Assembly: GCA_029439525.1 (NCBI GenBank)
Contig: JAQFVJ010000003.1
Coordinates: 1 to 32,699 of the forward strand
DNA: 32,699 nt
Reading direction: 5' to 3'
Source: Caballeronia sp. BR6202001591004
GTDB lineage: Bacteria; Pseudomonadota; Gammaproteobacteria; Burkholderiales; Burkholderiaceae
A program made the position numbers and the translations under genes. The notes beneath the pieces were generated by a model, which saw only the letters and a program-made list of their open reading frames with translations, was not told the DNA's origin and searched no databases. Below, one piece after another: positions 1 through 8,629 of the stretch. How positions within the stretch are numbered: the stretch's first letter is position 1; each line of letters begins with the position of its first letter.

Positions 1-1
1 A

Positions 2-256
2 GTGTTCGCCAAGGCCGCGACCGGCACGTTCGGTTCGGGCTGGACGTGGCTCGTGAAGAAGGCCGACGGCTCAGTCGATATCGTATCGACGAGCAACGCG
101 GCCACGCCGCTGACGACGGATGCGAAGGCGCTGCTGACCATCGACGTCTGGGAGCATGCGTACTACATCGATTACCGTAACGCGCGTCCGAAGTTCATCG
201 AGGCTTACTGGAACATCGTGAACTGGGATTTTGCTTCGAAGAATTTTGGTGCTTGA
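2..256 (+). CDS. sodB: Superoxide dismutase [Fe/Mn], C-terminal part (cut by window start)
   Basis: This is the last ~84 residues of an iron/manganese superoxide dismutase, which converts superoxide to hydrogen peroxide and oxygen in the cytoplasm. The frame is open to the left edge, so the GTG at position 2 is an internal valine, not a start. Seen in the sequence: GSGWTWLV, the metal-binding signature DVWEHAYY, and the family ending [20 protein letters not shown]. The Asp and His of DVWEHAY are two of the four metal ligands; the two N-terminal His ligands lie outside the window. A strong hairpin terminator follows the stop codon. Nothing in the visible part suggests decay. The metal (Fe or Mn) cannot be told from this fragment; sodB is the usual Burkholderia gene. 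Confidence 0.93.
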   Translation: MFAKAATGTFGSGWTWLVKKADGSVDIVSTSNAATPLTTDAKALLTIDVWEHAYYIDYRNARPKFIEAYWNIVNWDFASKNFGA

Positions 257-304
257 GTTCAGTTAAAGTCGGAGGTCGATTCGGCCTTCGGACAAGTTTG
301 CAAG

Positions 305-336
305 AAGCCGCATCGGTTGGTCGATGCGGCTTTTTT
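305..336 (+). terminator. Rho-independent terminator of sodB
   Basis: A perfect 11-bp stem (AAGCCGCATCG with CGATGCGGCTT) encloses a 6-nt loop and runs into a T-rich tail at 331-337. It lies about 50 nt downstream of the sodB stop codon. Confidence 0.9.
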
Positions 337-489
337 ATAGCCGAAGTTTTAGGGAAAGTCGATATCTGACGGCCTGGCGCATAAATAGACTCTGAGCGCT
401 TTTCACAGACCACCTGGCGCTTGATTTCGAACCACGAAACAGCCTTCACCGAGATTCTTATCGAACATGCTTAATAGTTAGGAAAACAA

Positions 490-1010
490 ATCTTTAGAGA
501 CGAAGAATGGGATCTCAGCCATCTCGATTCATTCGCAGTCCAGTGCCTGCTAGAACTCGGTTCGATCGTAGTCGTGGTCGTCCTGTTCTCGTGTCATTGC
601 TTTACGCACAGCTTTGCGAGAGACCCGAGGCCGCGTTCGCAGATTCCACTCGACGAAATTTACGACGATGGCCGCGAGCAACGCGTGTTTTGCATCGAGC
701 TCTTTGACGCGTCGAAGCGTTTGCTGCGTGATCTCGTGCTCACCTTGGCTGGAGGCGGATCATCGTGGCGAACGAGGATCAACTGAACTTCGTGACGGTC
801 GAGACGACGACCGAGCGCGGAACCCCTGCGCTTTACGCTGTGTTTTTTAAAGTGACGAAAGATAAATTGCGCGCTAGTCGCCTAACGCTTCGCGTGCAGT
901 CCGCTTATATGCTTGACCGGAAGCTTTCGAAACAGCAGTTGACTGCGAAGAGGGTGAAGCTGAAGGGCATTTTGCGCGCCGCAATGGAAGGGCGGACGAT
1001 TCGCGCATAG
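490..1010 (+). pseudogene. Conserved-looking hypothetical protein, frameshifted
   Basis: The reading continues across at least two frames. One frame, open from about 478 to 750, gives EWDLSHLDSFAVQCLLELGS, then CHCFTHSFARDPRP, DEIYDDGREQRVFCIE and LLRDLVLTL. Near 750 it shifts into a second frame that gives IIVANEDQLNFVTVETTTE, GTPALYAVFFKVTKDK and LRVQSAYMLD up to the stop at 1010. The two parts join into one plausible ~170-residue protein, so I read this as one gene with a frameshift around 745-760. No convincing start codon lies in the first frame; a further indel near 505 is possible. It resembles hypothetical proteins I associate with Burkholderia, but I cannot assign a function. Confidence 0.55.
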
Positions 1011-1351
1011 CCAAGAAAGCCAACGGCTGCCGATTGGGAGCCGTCGTAGGCGGGACTCCCTATCAGCCGTTCGGCGCAACTCCCACTCCAGGTGGGACCC
1101 GGTGACCCGGGCGGCGCTACGTTTTCCTCACCCGCTCGTACGTAGTTTTTCTGTTCGGACCGCCGCAGCGAGGCGAACGAACGCAAGTCTAAGTTCTATT
1201 CTGGTCAACGTCGTTTCGTCTGAAATTTTGGCGTCAGGGCAATGCACTTGGTCCGCCCATTTGAGCGCGCAATCGCCGAAAAACCTAAAATATGGGTTCC
1301 AAGCGGCGCCATCGCCGCTAGCTATAGCGCTCACCGCATCAAAAATCCATC
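1011..1351. other. Non-coding stretch, no gene recognised
   Basis: Short reading frames exist here on both strands but none has recognisable family features or a good ribosome binding site. I see no RNA gene. It may be residue of decayed sequence. Confidence 0.4.
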
Positions 1352-1432
1352 ATGAAACGCTTCGTTTCCCTCTGCCTCGCCGCCTGGTCCGCCGCCGCAT
1401 GCTCTATTTCGGCCGCCATTCCGCCGCGCTGA
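1352..1432 (+). pseudogene. Possible remnant of an exported protein or lipoprotein
   Basis: A 26-codon frame starts MKRFVSLCLAAWSAAACS and stops at 1430-1432. The basic start, hydrophobic stretch and AAAC resemble a signal peptide with a weak lipobox, but nothing like a mature domain follows. It may be the front end of a lost exported protein. A chance frame is equally possible. Confidence 0.25.
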
Positions 1433-1510
1433 TCGCACTCTCGGGAGTCGTCATGCTTCGCGGGCTTCGATCTCGTGGGGCCAGATTTCACGAAGCGATC
1501 CTGACCTCCC

Positions 1511-1538
1511 CAAAAAGCCTCCCGAACGGAAGGCTTTC
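1511..1538 (-). terminator. Rho-independent terminator of the EAL pseudogene
   Basis: On the minus strand AAAGCCTTCC pairs with GGGAGGCTTT (one wobble) around a GTTC loop, followed by TTTT. It sits just after the last recognisable residues of the EAL-domain gene. The native stop of that gene should therefore lie upstream of about 1540, and the longer open frame running to 1451 is read-through. Confidence 0.75.
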
Positions 1539-1540
1539 GA

Positions 1541-2838
1541 GTAATGCAGGCCCGAACGCACATCAACCCCGTTTCCGCCTTCCCAGTTGATATCCACGCA
1601 CAACACCTGCAGTCCATAAGGCGTTTGCGCGGCGATCGAAGCCGTCACGCACAAATGCGCCTCGTTGATAGACAGATAAGGCGCGGTCAGATGCACGCGC
1701 CCCGGCGCGCACAGCGCCTCGATGAAGTAAGGCCATCGCTCCTAGCTCGCGCCTTCCGAATGCAGCAGCGGGCTAAAGCGCTTCGCGCGCTGCGATGTCC
1801 GCACGATCGGCACGACGTTGTCGCCAATCTGCCGTCCCGACTGATCAAGCAGAAAGCGGCGCGCCGTGTCGGCGAGTTGCAGAAGCTCGCCCGTCGCGGT
1901 AATCAGCGTTTCGCCTTCCATCAGCTTGACAGATGCACGCTCCAGACCGCTCACATACGATCGAGCCGCGCGGACTGCGCCCGGTCGCGCGCCGCGACCC
2001 GCTCGCGCGATGCCGCCGTCAGCGCATCCATCGCACTGGCCGCCACTTCGCTGTGCACGGCATCGACACTCGGCTGCGCGAAATACGCGCCTTGCACGAA
2101 ATCGACGTTGCATTCGAGCGCGATCAGCGCCTCGCGCTCGGTCGGACAGACCGCCCATCAGCACGAGCTGACCGGACTTGTGCAGCAACGACACCAGTCG
2201 CGGCAACACGCACTCGATGTGCGAATGCTCGGTCGCCTGCTGAAGGAGGCAGCGATCGAGCGTCACGATATCGGGCCGCAATTGCCACACGCGGTCGATG
2301 TTCGAATGCTTCACGCCGAAACCGTCCAGCGCGATCAGAAAGCCCGACTTGCGCATCGAATCGATGATCTCGCTGAAGCGCGTCGTCTCGCTGCCCGCCT
2401 GCTCAGGCACTTCAAGCACCACGCGCTGCGGCGGCAGGCCGATGTCTTTCAGCGCGGCAAGCAGCGCGTCACCATAGTTCGCATCCATCAGCACGGCGGG
2501 ATGCAGGCTCAGAAAGAGCCACTCGTTGTGGCTGTCGAACGCATTGAAATTGCCCAGTGCAGCGATTCCGCGAGCCGTCCGAGTTCGAGCAGATCGCCGC
2601 GGCGCGCGGCCTGAATGAACACTTCGGCCGACGGTACATGACGATGTGTATCGTCGCGTGCACGAAGTGATGCGTGGTATCAGATCGCGCGTAGGTGCGA
2701 CATCGAAAACACCGGCTGGAACACGCTGAACACGGTGTACTCGCCATAGAAGAAGAAGACGGTACGACGCGAGCCGTCGTCGCCGGCGATCAGACGCGGC
2801 GGGCGAAAGCTGGGAGGATCGAGGCCAACCATGCTCAT
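1541..2838 (-). pseudogene. EAL-domain (c-di-GMP phosphodiesterase-like) protein, several inactivating mutations
   Basis: Read from 2838 leftward, the N-terminus gives MSMVGLDPPSFRPPRLIAGD, FFFYGEYTVFSVFQPVFSMS and HLRAI. An in-frame TGA follows (2680-2682), then YHASLRARDD. After a frameshift near 2554 come FNAFDSHNEWLFLSLHPAVL, VVLEVPEQAG, IALDGFGVKHSNIDRVW and RPDIVTLDRCLL. Another frameshift falls near 2146. The C-terminal region (YVSGLERASVKLMEGE, LLDQSGRQIGDNVVPI, RAKRFSPLLHSEGAS) then meets a TAG (1742-1744) and continues in another frame with HLTAPYLSINEAHLCVTASI. That gives an EAL domain plus a C-terminal sensor-like domain. Two catalytic signatures are non-canonical: the EAL motif position reads HAS, and DDFG reads DGFG. 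The intact ancestor may therefore have been a c-di-GMP binder or scaffold rather than an enzyme. The exact start is uncertain. Confidence 0.82.
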
Positions 2839-3300
2839 GCTGTCAATGCGGAAGGCGAGTGAACTTTTTGAGATAGTTTACCGGAACGGGCTCGCGAGGT
2901 TCGAGCAAAAACCGTGCGAATTCAATGCCGATGCGGGTCAGCGGCCGCGACCGCGCACGGATTCGTGTGTTGATTGCGTGCGGCCGGATTACCCGAAGAC
3001 AAACGCACACGCGTGCGTCGCGTGTCGGTACCGCGGGCACCGTCGCGGTACGCGACGCCCCGCCTCAGTGTTCGATTCGGACGGATCCGACTTCCGGCGC
3101 CCCGAGCGCACTTCCGGTGCGAACTGCCCGAAAATCTACGAGGAACCCGCCGTGATGATCCCCACGCACAGGAAGGTCGCGTGGAACGCGGGCAAAGTGT
3201 TCCGTTTTTACATGACTTCTGAAAAGGTCTTTCCGATTCCCCAACGCGAAGCGCGGCCGGTTCGGCAACAACACGAAACCACGCCTGATAGACCGCTCAG
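2839..3300. other. Intergenic region without a recognisable gene
   Basis: This lies between the head of the EAL pseudogene and the flavin reductase gene. A 159-codon plus-strand frame covers it but has odd composition (Arg/Pro/Thr-rich) and no family signature. It probably holds the promoters of the two divergent genes; I could not place them. Confidence 0.45.
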
Positions 3301-3306
3301 TTGCCT

Positions 3307-3822
3307 ATGACACGCGCCAAAACCCCGAACTTCGATCCAACAGAATTCCGCGCCGCGCTCGGCCAGTTCGCGACGGGCGTGACCGTCATCACCACGCGCA
3401 CGGACAACGACCAGTTGATCGGCATCACCGCGAGTTCGTTCAATTCGGTGTCGCTGGACCCCCCGCTCGTATTGTGGAGTCTCGCGACCAAATCGGCTTC
3501 GATGCCGGTGTTCCGCGCCAATAGCCATTACGTGGTGAATGTGCTGGCGGCGTCGCAGCTCGATCTGTGCCGACGCTTCGCGACGCTCAAGCGCGATCGC
3601 TTCGCCGGTGTATCGCACGCGGCGAGTGACTCGGGCATGCCGGTGCTCGACGGCGCCATTGCCTGGTTCGAATGCCACAACCGTACCCGCTATGACGAAG
3701 GCGATCATGTGATCTTCGTCGGTGAAGTGGAACGATGTGGCCTGCGCGAAGTGTTCGATGACGCTCTGCCGCTGGTCTTTCACGCCGGCGAGTTCCACAC
3801 GCTCGGACCGATCGTGTCCTGA
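3307..3822 (+). CDS. Flavin reductase family protein (FMN-binding split barrel)
   Basis: A 171-residue protein of the flavin reductase-like family (HpaC/DIM6-NTAB type). Such proteins reduce FMN or FAD with NAD(P)H, often to supply a partner monooxygenase. Family features seen: FRAALGQFATGVTVITT near the N-terminus, GITASSFNSVSLDPPLVLWS (flavin-binding region), FRANSHYVVNVLA, and the ending HTLGPIV. The length matches the family. I chose ATG 3307; a TTG six bases upstream is possible, and no strong Shine-Dalgarno decides between them. It converges on kynR, with only 14 nt between the stop codons. No partner monooxygenase is visible in the window, so its substrate is unknown. The gene is intact among decayed neighbours, which suggests it is still used. 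Confidence 0.85.
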   Translation: MTRAKTPNFDPTEFRAALGQFATGVTVITTRTDNDQLIGITASSFNSVSLDPPLVLWSLATKSASMPVFRANSHYVVNVLAASQLDLCRRFATLKRDRFAGVSHAASDSGMPVLDGAIAWFECHNRTRYDEGDHVIFVGEVERCGLREVFDDALPLVFHAGEFHTLGPIVS

Positions 3823-3836
3823 CGCTTCGGGTCTTT

Positions 3837-4346
3837 TCACGCCTTTGCAGTGGTCAGCCGGTCCGGCTGATCGATCAGCGCGACGGGTACGCCAACGTCG
3901 TCTTTCATCGTCTGAAGCACAATGTTCGAGCGGATGTCGATCACGCCCGGCGCCTTGTACAGCTTGGAGAGAATGAAGTCGGAGTAATGCTTGAGGTTGT
4001 GCGTGAGCACGCGCAGCACGTAATGCGTGTCGCCCGTCACGACGAAAGCGCCGACCACTTCCGGCCACTCCTTCACCGCCAGCGCGAACTTCTCGTGCCA
4101 GTTTTCCTGGTCGTTGCGCATGGATACATGCACGAACGCTTCCAGTTCGATGCCCAGCCGCTCGCGGTCCAGGCACGCGCGATAACTCGCGATTACCCCT
4201 TCCTCTTCGAGTAGCCGCATCCGGCGCAGGCACGCCGAGGGCGAGAGCGAAATGCGCTCCGCCAGGTCCAGGTTGCTGATCCGTCCATCTTCCTGCAGCA
4301 CCGCCAGAATTCGGCAATCCGTTGCATCGAGCGTGAAACCAGGCAT
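3837..4346 (-). CDS. kynR: Lrp/AsnC-family transcriptional regulator, likely KynR
   Basis: This 169-residue protein has an N-terminal helix-turn-helix (LDATDCRILAVLQEDGRISN, then SLSPSACLRRMRLLEEEGVI) and a C-terminal effector/oligomerisation domain (VVGAFVVTGDTHYVLRVL, LYKAPGVIDIRSNIVLQTMK). These are typical of Lrp/AsnC regulators. It is divergent from the kynB end of the kynurenine operon. In Pseudomonas and Burkholderia, the AsnC-type KynR activates kyn genes in response to kynurenine, so the assignment rests on family plus position. The gene reads intact although its target operon is destroyed. Either it controls something else, or its own decay has not yet begun. Confidence 0.82.
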   Translation of the reverse strand: MPGFTLDATDCRILAVLQEDGRISNLDLAERISLSPSACLRRMRLLEEEGVIASYRACLDRERLGIELEAFVHVSMRNDQENWHEKFALAVKEWPEVVGAFVVTGDTHYVLRVLTHNLKHYSDFILSKLYKAPGVIDIRSNIVLQTMKDDVGVPVALIDQPDRLTTAKA

Positions 4347-4478
4347 TTTTTAATCTCCCGTGCCAATTTCATCGAAATATGTTCTAAGTTCAACCTTTTT
4401 GGGTGGTTATTTTTCAATCACTTTTCGAGATAAGACCGCTATGATTTGACGCATCTTTACGCATTTGCTAGGCGCGCC
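4347..4478. promoter_or_regulatory. AT-rich divergent kynR-kynB control region
   Basis: This 132-nt spacer is clearly AT-richer than the flanking genes, as expected for a divergent promoter with an Lrp-type operator. A TATGAT at 4440-4445 could be the -10 box toward kynB. An imperfect inverted repeat (TTAT at 4407-4410 against ATAA at 4430-4433) flanks an A/T-rich core and could be a KynR site. No good -35 box was seen, so these calls are weak. Confidence 0.4.
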
Positions 4479-4925
4479 ATGACGCTCATCGACATTTCCC
4501 CGCCGATCGATACCGCCACTCCCGTCTGGCCGGGCGACACTGCCGTCGACATCGAGCGCGTGTTGCGCATGGAAGCCGGTTCGCCCGTCAACGTCGCGCG
4601 GCTCACGCTATCGCCGCACACGGATGCGACCGTGCCGATGCGCCGCTGCACTATGTGTGTGATCGCGATGGTGCGGCCCATCGGCACGGTCGCGCTGGAC
4701 ACCTACGGCGCGTGCCGGGTCGTACATTGCATCGGCGCGCGCCCGCTCGTGATGCCGGAATATGTCTCGCTGCTTTTCTCGACGATGTGCCGCCGCGCCT
4801 ATTACTTCGTACCTGTGGAAACCGTGCCGCTCGATGTGTGGGACGCTGTGGAAGTGCTGCGCGATGTGCTCGCGACGGAAAGCTGGCGCGCGCCGCAATT
4901 CGCCGAACGCGCATCGGTGACCTGA
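4479..4925 (+). pseudogene. kynB: kynB-kynU deletion remnant: front of kynurenine formamidase joined to tail of kynureninase
   Basis: The start reads [20 protein letters not shown] and [14 protein letters not shown], the N-terminus of kynurenine formamidase (KynB), which hydrolyses N-formylkynurenine. The metal-binding stretch is frameshifted: DAPLHY appears only in another frame near 4637-4655. The first frame returns with [10 protein letters not shown] and [14 protein letters not shown], and [12 protein letters not shown] follows in a third frame. KynB resemblance ends near 4812. From about 4835 the sequence reads [17 protein letters not shown] and ends FAERASVT at 4925, which resembles the C-terminus of kynureninase (KynU). 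The C-terminal half of KynB and nearly all of KynU are missing. From usual family sizes, I infer a deletion of roughly 1.5 kb. The KynU identification rests on a short tail and is less certain than KynB. Confidence 0.75.
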
Positions 4926-4936
4926 GGAAATCGATC

Positions 4937-5802
4937 ATGAGCGACACACAAGGCTGGCCGTTCGGTCACGGCGGGCACGGCTCCGACGAGAAGACAGGCT
5001 GGCACGACGCCAAGGTCGATTCTTCCGAATCGATAAGCTAGCGATTACCTCGCGCTCGGTTCGATCCTCAACGCTCAGCATCCGCGCTCGCCCGAACACG
5101 ACGAGATACTGTTCATCATCCAGCATCAGACCAGCGAACTGTGGATGAAGCTCGCGCTGCACGAACTGCGCGCGGCGCTTCTGGCGGTGGCGCGAGACGA
5201 ATCGCAGATTGCGTTCAAGATGCTGGCGCGCGTGTCGCGCATCCTCGAGCAGCTGGTGCAAGCGTGGAACGTGCTCGCGACGATGACGCCGTCCGAGTAT
5301 GTGTCAATGCGGCCGTCCCTCGGATCGTCGTCGGGGTTTCAGTCGCATCAGTATCGGCAAATCGAGTTCATGCTCGGCAACAAGAACGTGCACATGCTCA
5401 AGCCGCACGAGCATCGGCCGGAAATTCATGCGCAAGTGCGCGCCGCGCTCGAAGCGCCTTCGTTTTACGACGAAGTGATTCGCATGCTCGCGCGGCGCGG
5501 CTTCGCGATCAATCCGGAACGGCTCGCGCGCGACTGGACGCAGCCGACCGTCGGTGGAAGCGGCGTGGCTCGCCGTCTATCGCGATCCGAAAGCGCACTG
5601 GGAGCTTTATGAAATGGCCGAAGAACTCGTCGATCTCGAAGACGTGTTCCGGCAATGGCGCTTCCGCAATGTGACGACGGTGGAGCGCATCATCGGCATG
5701 AAGCAGGGCACGGGCGGGACGGCGGACGCGTCGTATCTGCGTAAGATGCTCGATGTCGTGCTGTTCCCCGAGCTGTGGCACTTCCTCCGGACCGTGCTGT
5801 GA
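4937..5802 (+). pseudogene. kynA: Tryptophan 2,3-dioxygenase, inactivated
   Basis: KynA is the haem enzyme that opens the tryptophan ring in the first step of the kynurenine pathway. A GAGGA lies just upstream of ATG 4937. The N-terminus runs 34 codons to an in-frame TAG at 5039-5041, where a small deletion appears to have removed part of a Tyr-Gly-Asp stretch. The next frame continues [56 protein letters not shown] and [13 protein letters not shown] second frameshift near 5555 moves to [28 protein letters not shown] and the normal C-terminus [11 protein letters not shown]. The conserved haem-ligand stretch [12 protein letters not shown] reads [12 protein letters not shown] here, so the axial His is Asn (AAT 5668-5670). 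That is further evidence that constraint is gone. Confidence 0.92.
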
Positions 5803-5809
5803 GCTTCGA

Positions 5810-6541
5810 CTATGCGAGACGCGCGCGGCCAGCGCCTTGAGCTTCGGTCCGATCGTCTCGCGGAAGAACGCCTCGTTCATCGATGACGCCGGTCCGCTGC
5901 TCGACAGCACGAGCCATCGACCGTTGCGCACATCGCGGAACGGCGCGGCGATCGCGTTGACGTCGTCGTGCCATTCGCGAAACGAGTAGCAGCAGCCGTC
6001 ACGCGCGAAATCCGCGATCGCGTGGCGCGCTGACTCGACGAGCGCCGCGCCCTGCTCTTTCCCCAGTTCGTCGAACAGCGCTTTGCGCCCCGCCTCATCC
6101 TGCACGGCGAAATACGCGCGGCCCATCGAACTCGTCAGCATCGACAGACGCGAACCGGGCACGAGGCCGACAGCGCGGTTTCGCTGCGGATCGTCTCCAG
6201 ATAGATCATGTCCAGCCCGTCGCGGCAGCCGAGCGACACCGCCGCGCCGATCTCCCGCGCAAGCGCGCACACATGCGGACGCACGAGTTCCAGCGTGTCC
6301 GCGCCCGCCAGCAGCGCGAAGCCGAGCGACAGCACGCCGGTGTCGAGCGCGTACTTGCCGGCATCGTCGTCGAAACGCAGATAGCCGAGCGTCGTCAGCG
6401 TGTAGGCGAGCCGATTGACCGTCGCTTTCGGCAGGCCGGTGCGCTCGACGAAATCGCGATTGCCGAGCAGCGTTTCGCCGAGCCCGTACGCACGCAGCAA
6501 ATCCAGCCCGCGCGCCAGCGCCACCACGAACTTGCACTCAT
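5810..6541 (-). pseudogene. IclR-family transcriptional regulator, frameshifted
   Basis: The N-terminal winged helix reads KFVVALARGLDLLRAYGLGE, RDFVERTGLPKATVNRLAYT and LGYLRFDDDAGKYAL. The effector-binding domain begins LVRPHVCALAREIGAAVSLG and DMIYLETIRSETAL. Near 6170 the frame shifts and continues GSRLSMLTSSMGRAYFAV, DGCCYSFREWHDDVNAIAAP and RETIGPKLKALAARVS. The probable start is ATG 6541, with a second indel within the first few codons, because the ATG is out of frame with KFVVALARG. The native stop is also unclear and may fall near 5810. IclR proteins control catabolic genes and are often placed beside their target; the neighbour here is the equally broken glutaryl-CoA dehydrogenase gene. 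The effector is unknown. Confidence 0.85.
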
Positions 6542-6683
6542 CCGATCTCGTCCGACGATGAGAAACGTGCAGTGTTTCGATTGGAGTCCACGGACGTCGG
6601 ATGCTAAACTTGAGGCTGATTTGCAAAACATTGTTTCGCTTAGTGGAACTGGCGGCAAGCGCCATCTGATCCGCTGCCGATCA

Positions 6684-7846
6684 AAAACTGGGAAGACCCG
6701 CTGCTGCTCGACCAGCAGCTCACCGAAGAAGAGCGCATGGTGCGCGACGCGGTGCGCGCCTACGCGCAGGACAAGCTCCAGCCACGCGTCAGGCAGGTGT
6801 TTCGCGACGAGAAGACCGATCCGGCGATCTTCCGCGAGATAGGCGAACTCGGTCTGCTCGGGCCGACCCCATCAGCGAGGAATACAGCGGACTGGGGCTG
6901 AACTATGTCAGCTACGGCCTGATCGCGCGCGAAGTGGAACGCGTCGATTCCGGCTATCGCTCGATGATGTCGGTGCAGTCGTCACTCGTGATGGTGCCGA
7001 TCAACGCGTTCGGCAGCGACGCGCAAAAACAGAAGTACCTGCCGAGGCTCGCGCGCGCGGCGAGTGGATCAGCTGCTTCGACCTGACCGAGCCGAACACC
7101 GGCTCCTATCCCGCCAGCATGACCACACGCGCGAAGAAGGTCAATGGCGGCTTTTCGCTCTCGGGCACGAAGATGTGGATCTCGAACTCGCCGATCGCCG
7201 ACGTGTTCGTCGTCTGGGCGAAGCTCGAGGAAAACGGCAAGGATGTGATTCGCGGCTTCATTCTTGATTGAAAAAGGCAGGGAAGGGCCTGTCCGCGCCG
7301 GCGATCCACGGCAAGGTCGGCTTGCGCGCATCCATTACCGGCGAAGTCGTGATGGACGAAGTGTTCGTCCCCGAAGAAAATCTGATACCGAACGTGCACG
7401 GCCTCAAAGGCCCGTTTACGTGCCTGAATTCGGCGCGTTACGGTATCTCGTGGGGCGCGCTCGGCGCCGCCGAAGCGTGCTGCAATACACGCTCGATCGC
7501 AAGCAGTTCGGTCGTCCTCTGGCCGCCAATCAGCTGATTCAAAAGAAACTCGCCGACATGCAAACCGAAATCACCCTCGGCCTGCAAGGAGTGCTGCGCC
7601 TCGGCCGCATGAAGAACGAAGGGACGGCGGCCGTCAAGATCACCTCGATCATGAAGCGCAATTCATGCGGCAAGGCGCTCGACATCGCACGGCTCGCGCG
7701 ACATGCTTGGCGGCGGCATCTCCGATGAGTTCGGCGTAGCGCGTCATCTCGTCAATCTGGAAGTCGTGAATACGTATGAAGGCACGCACGACATCCATGC
7801 GCTGATTCTCGGCCGCACGCAAACGGGCATTCAGGCGTTTTTCTGA
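6684..7846 (+). pseudogene. gcdH: Glutaryl-CoA dehydrogenase, multiply frameshifted
   Basis: An FAD acyl-CoA dehydrogenase that converts glutaryl-CoA to crotonyl-CoA in lysine and tryptophan breakdown. Fragments in order: [136 protein letters not shown] and [19 protein letters not shown], ending TGIQAFF. Frameshifts fall near 6865, 7053, 7262, 7484 and 7697; at the last an Asn codon of LGGNGIS is also lost. The catalytic Glu of TYEGTHDIH is still encoded. The usual CFGLTEPDHGSDP signature reads [13 protein letters not shown], so constraint is lost there. No start codon is evident before NWEDP. The family call is very secure and the gene clearly cannot make a full protein. Confidence 0.93.
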
Positions 7847-8116
7847 ATCGTTCGTCCGATTTTGGCGTGTCGCGCACAAAGCAGAAGGGCGCGCCTTTTG
7901 TAACGTAACCTTCGATGAGCGGCTGAAACTTTTACGGGTCAGATCGTCTCCATCATCAATGACGATGTCGCAGGTTTGACGAGGTCAGTATGCGCGGCAG
8001 GCTTGTCCGTGGCGCGGGAACGAAACCTGCGTTCCACCGCCCTCGCCTGCGGCATCCTCGTCAGCGACCGCATCTTTGGTTACGATTCACGTAGCCTTAC
8101 TGATTTGGAGCCTCTA
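7847..8116. other. Intergenic region, no gene recognised
   Basis: This lies between the gcdH stop and the DUF883 start. It includes a short T-rich stretch after gcdH but no convincing hairpin. GGAG at 8107-8110 is the ribosome binding site for the following ATG at 8117. I could not place a promoter. Confidence 0.4.
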
Positions 8117-8410
8117 ATGTCAGAAATCAGAACGGTTCATGTCCGACATCAAAACCGTTCTCGCTGACGCCGAAGATCTGTTGAAGCAAGCCGCGACCGC
8201 CACCGGCAAGCGCGTTTCGGAACTCCGCGAAACCGCCATGACGCGCCTGAAAGTGGTCCGCGAAAAAGCTGTCGATGCACAAGTCGTCGTAATCGAGCGA
8301 GGCAAGAAGGCGGCGCGCGCCACGGACGATTAGGTGCACATCCGTGGGCGTCGATCGGCATCGCGGCGGGCATCGGCATGGTGATCGGCCTGCGGATCAA
8401 CCGCAAGTGA
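8117..8410 (+). pseudogene. DUF883/ElaB-YqjD-like membrane-anchored protein, frameshift and nonsense
   Basis: Start ATG 8117 with GGAG upstream gives MSEIRTVH, then shifts frame at about 8139 into MSDIKTVLADAEDLLKQAAT, KRVSELRETAMTRLKVVREK, VIERGKKAARATDD. There the usual Tyr codon is TAG (8331-8333), and about four bases seem missing just after. In the next frame the remaining C-terminus is visible: PWASIGIAAGIGMVIGLRIN up to TGA 8408-8410. It has the ElaB/YqjD layout, a charged helical N-terminus and one C-terminal membrane segment with a glycine pattern. In enteric bacteria, YqjD-type proteins bind ribosomes and anchor them to the inner membrane. The next two genes, which normally accompany it, are intact. 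Confidence 0.85.
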
Positions 8411-8629
8411 GCACACGCTGGTCATCTCATTGCTCCAATGGCCCGCTGATTGCTAGGTCTCTGACAATCGCGGTCTCCATCGGCGCAATTCCGGAGCAAC
8501 CTCTGTCCGAACCGCGAGCGCCTACCCGGGCCGCGCGGCTCCACTTCGTGCCGACCCGCGGCATTCATATGTCAATGCGGCGACCGGAACCACCCAACGC
8601 AGCGCCAACGCGCCTCTCACACCCAAGCC

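Noticed and set aside
1544-2614. A 356-codon plus-strand frame opposite the EAL pseudogene
   Set aside because: The minus strand gives clear EAL-family text; this is its shadow in GC-rich sequence.
3208-4317. A 369-codon minus-strand frame across the flavin reductase gene and kynR
   Set aside because: It overlaps kynR in another frame and is antisense to the flavin reductase; no conserved motif.
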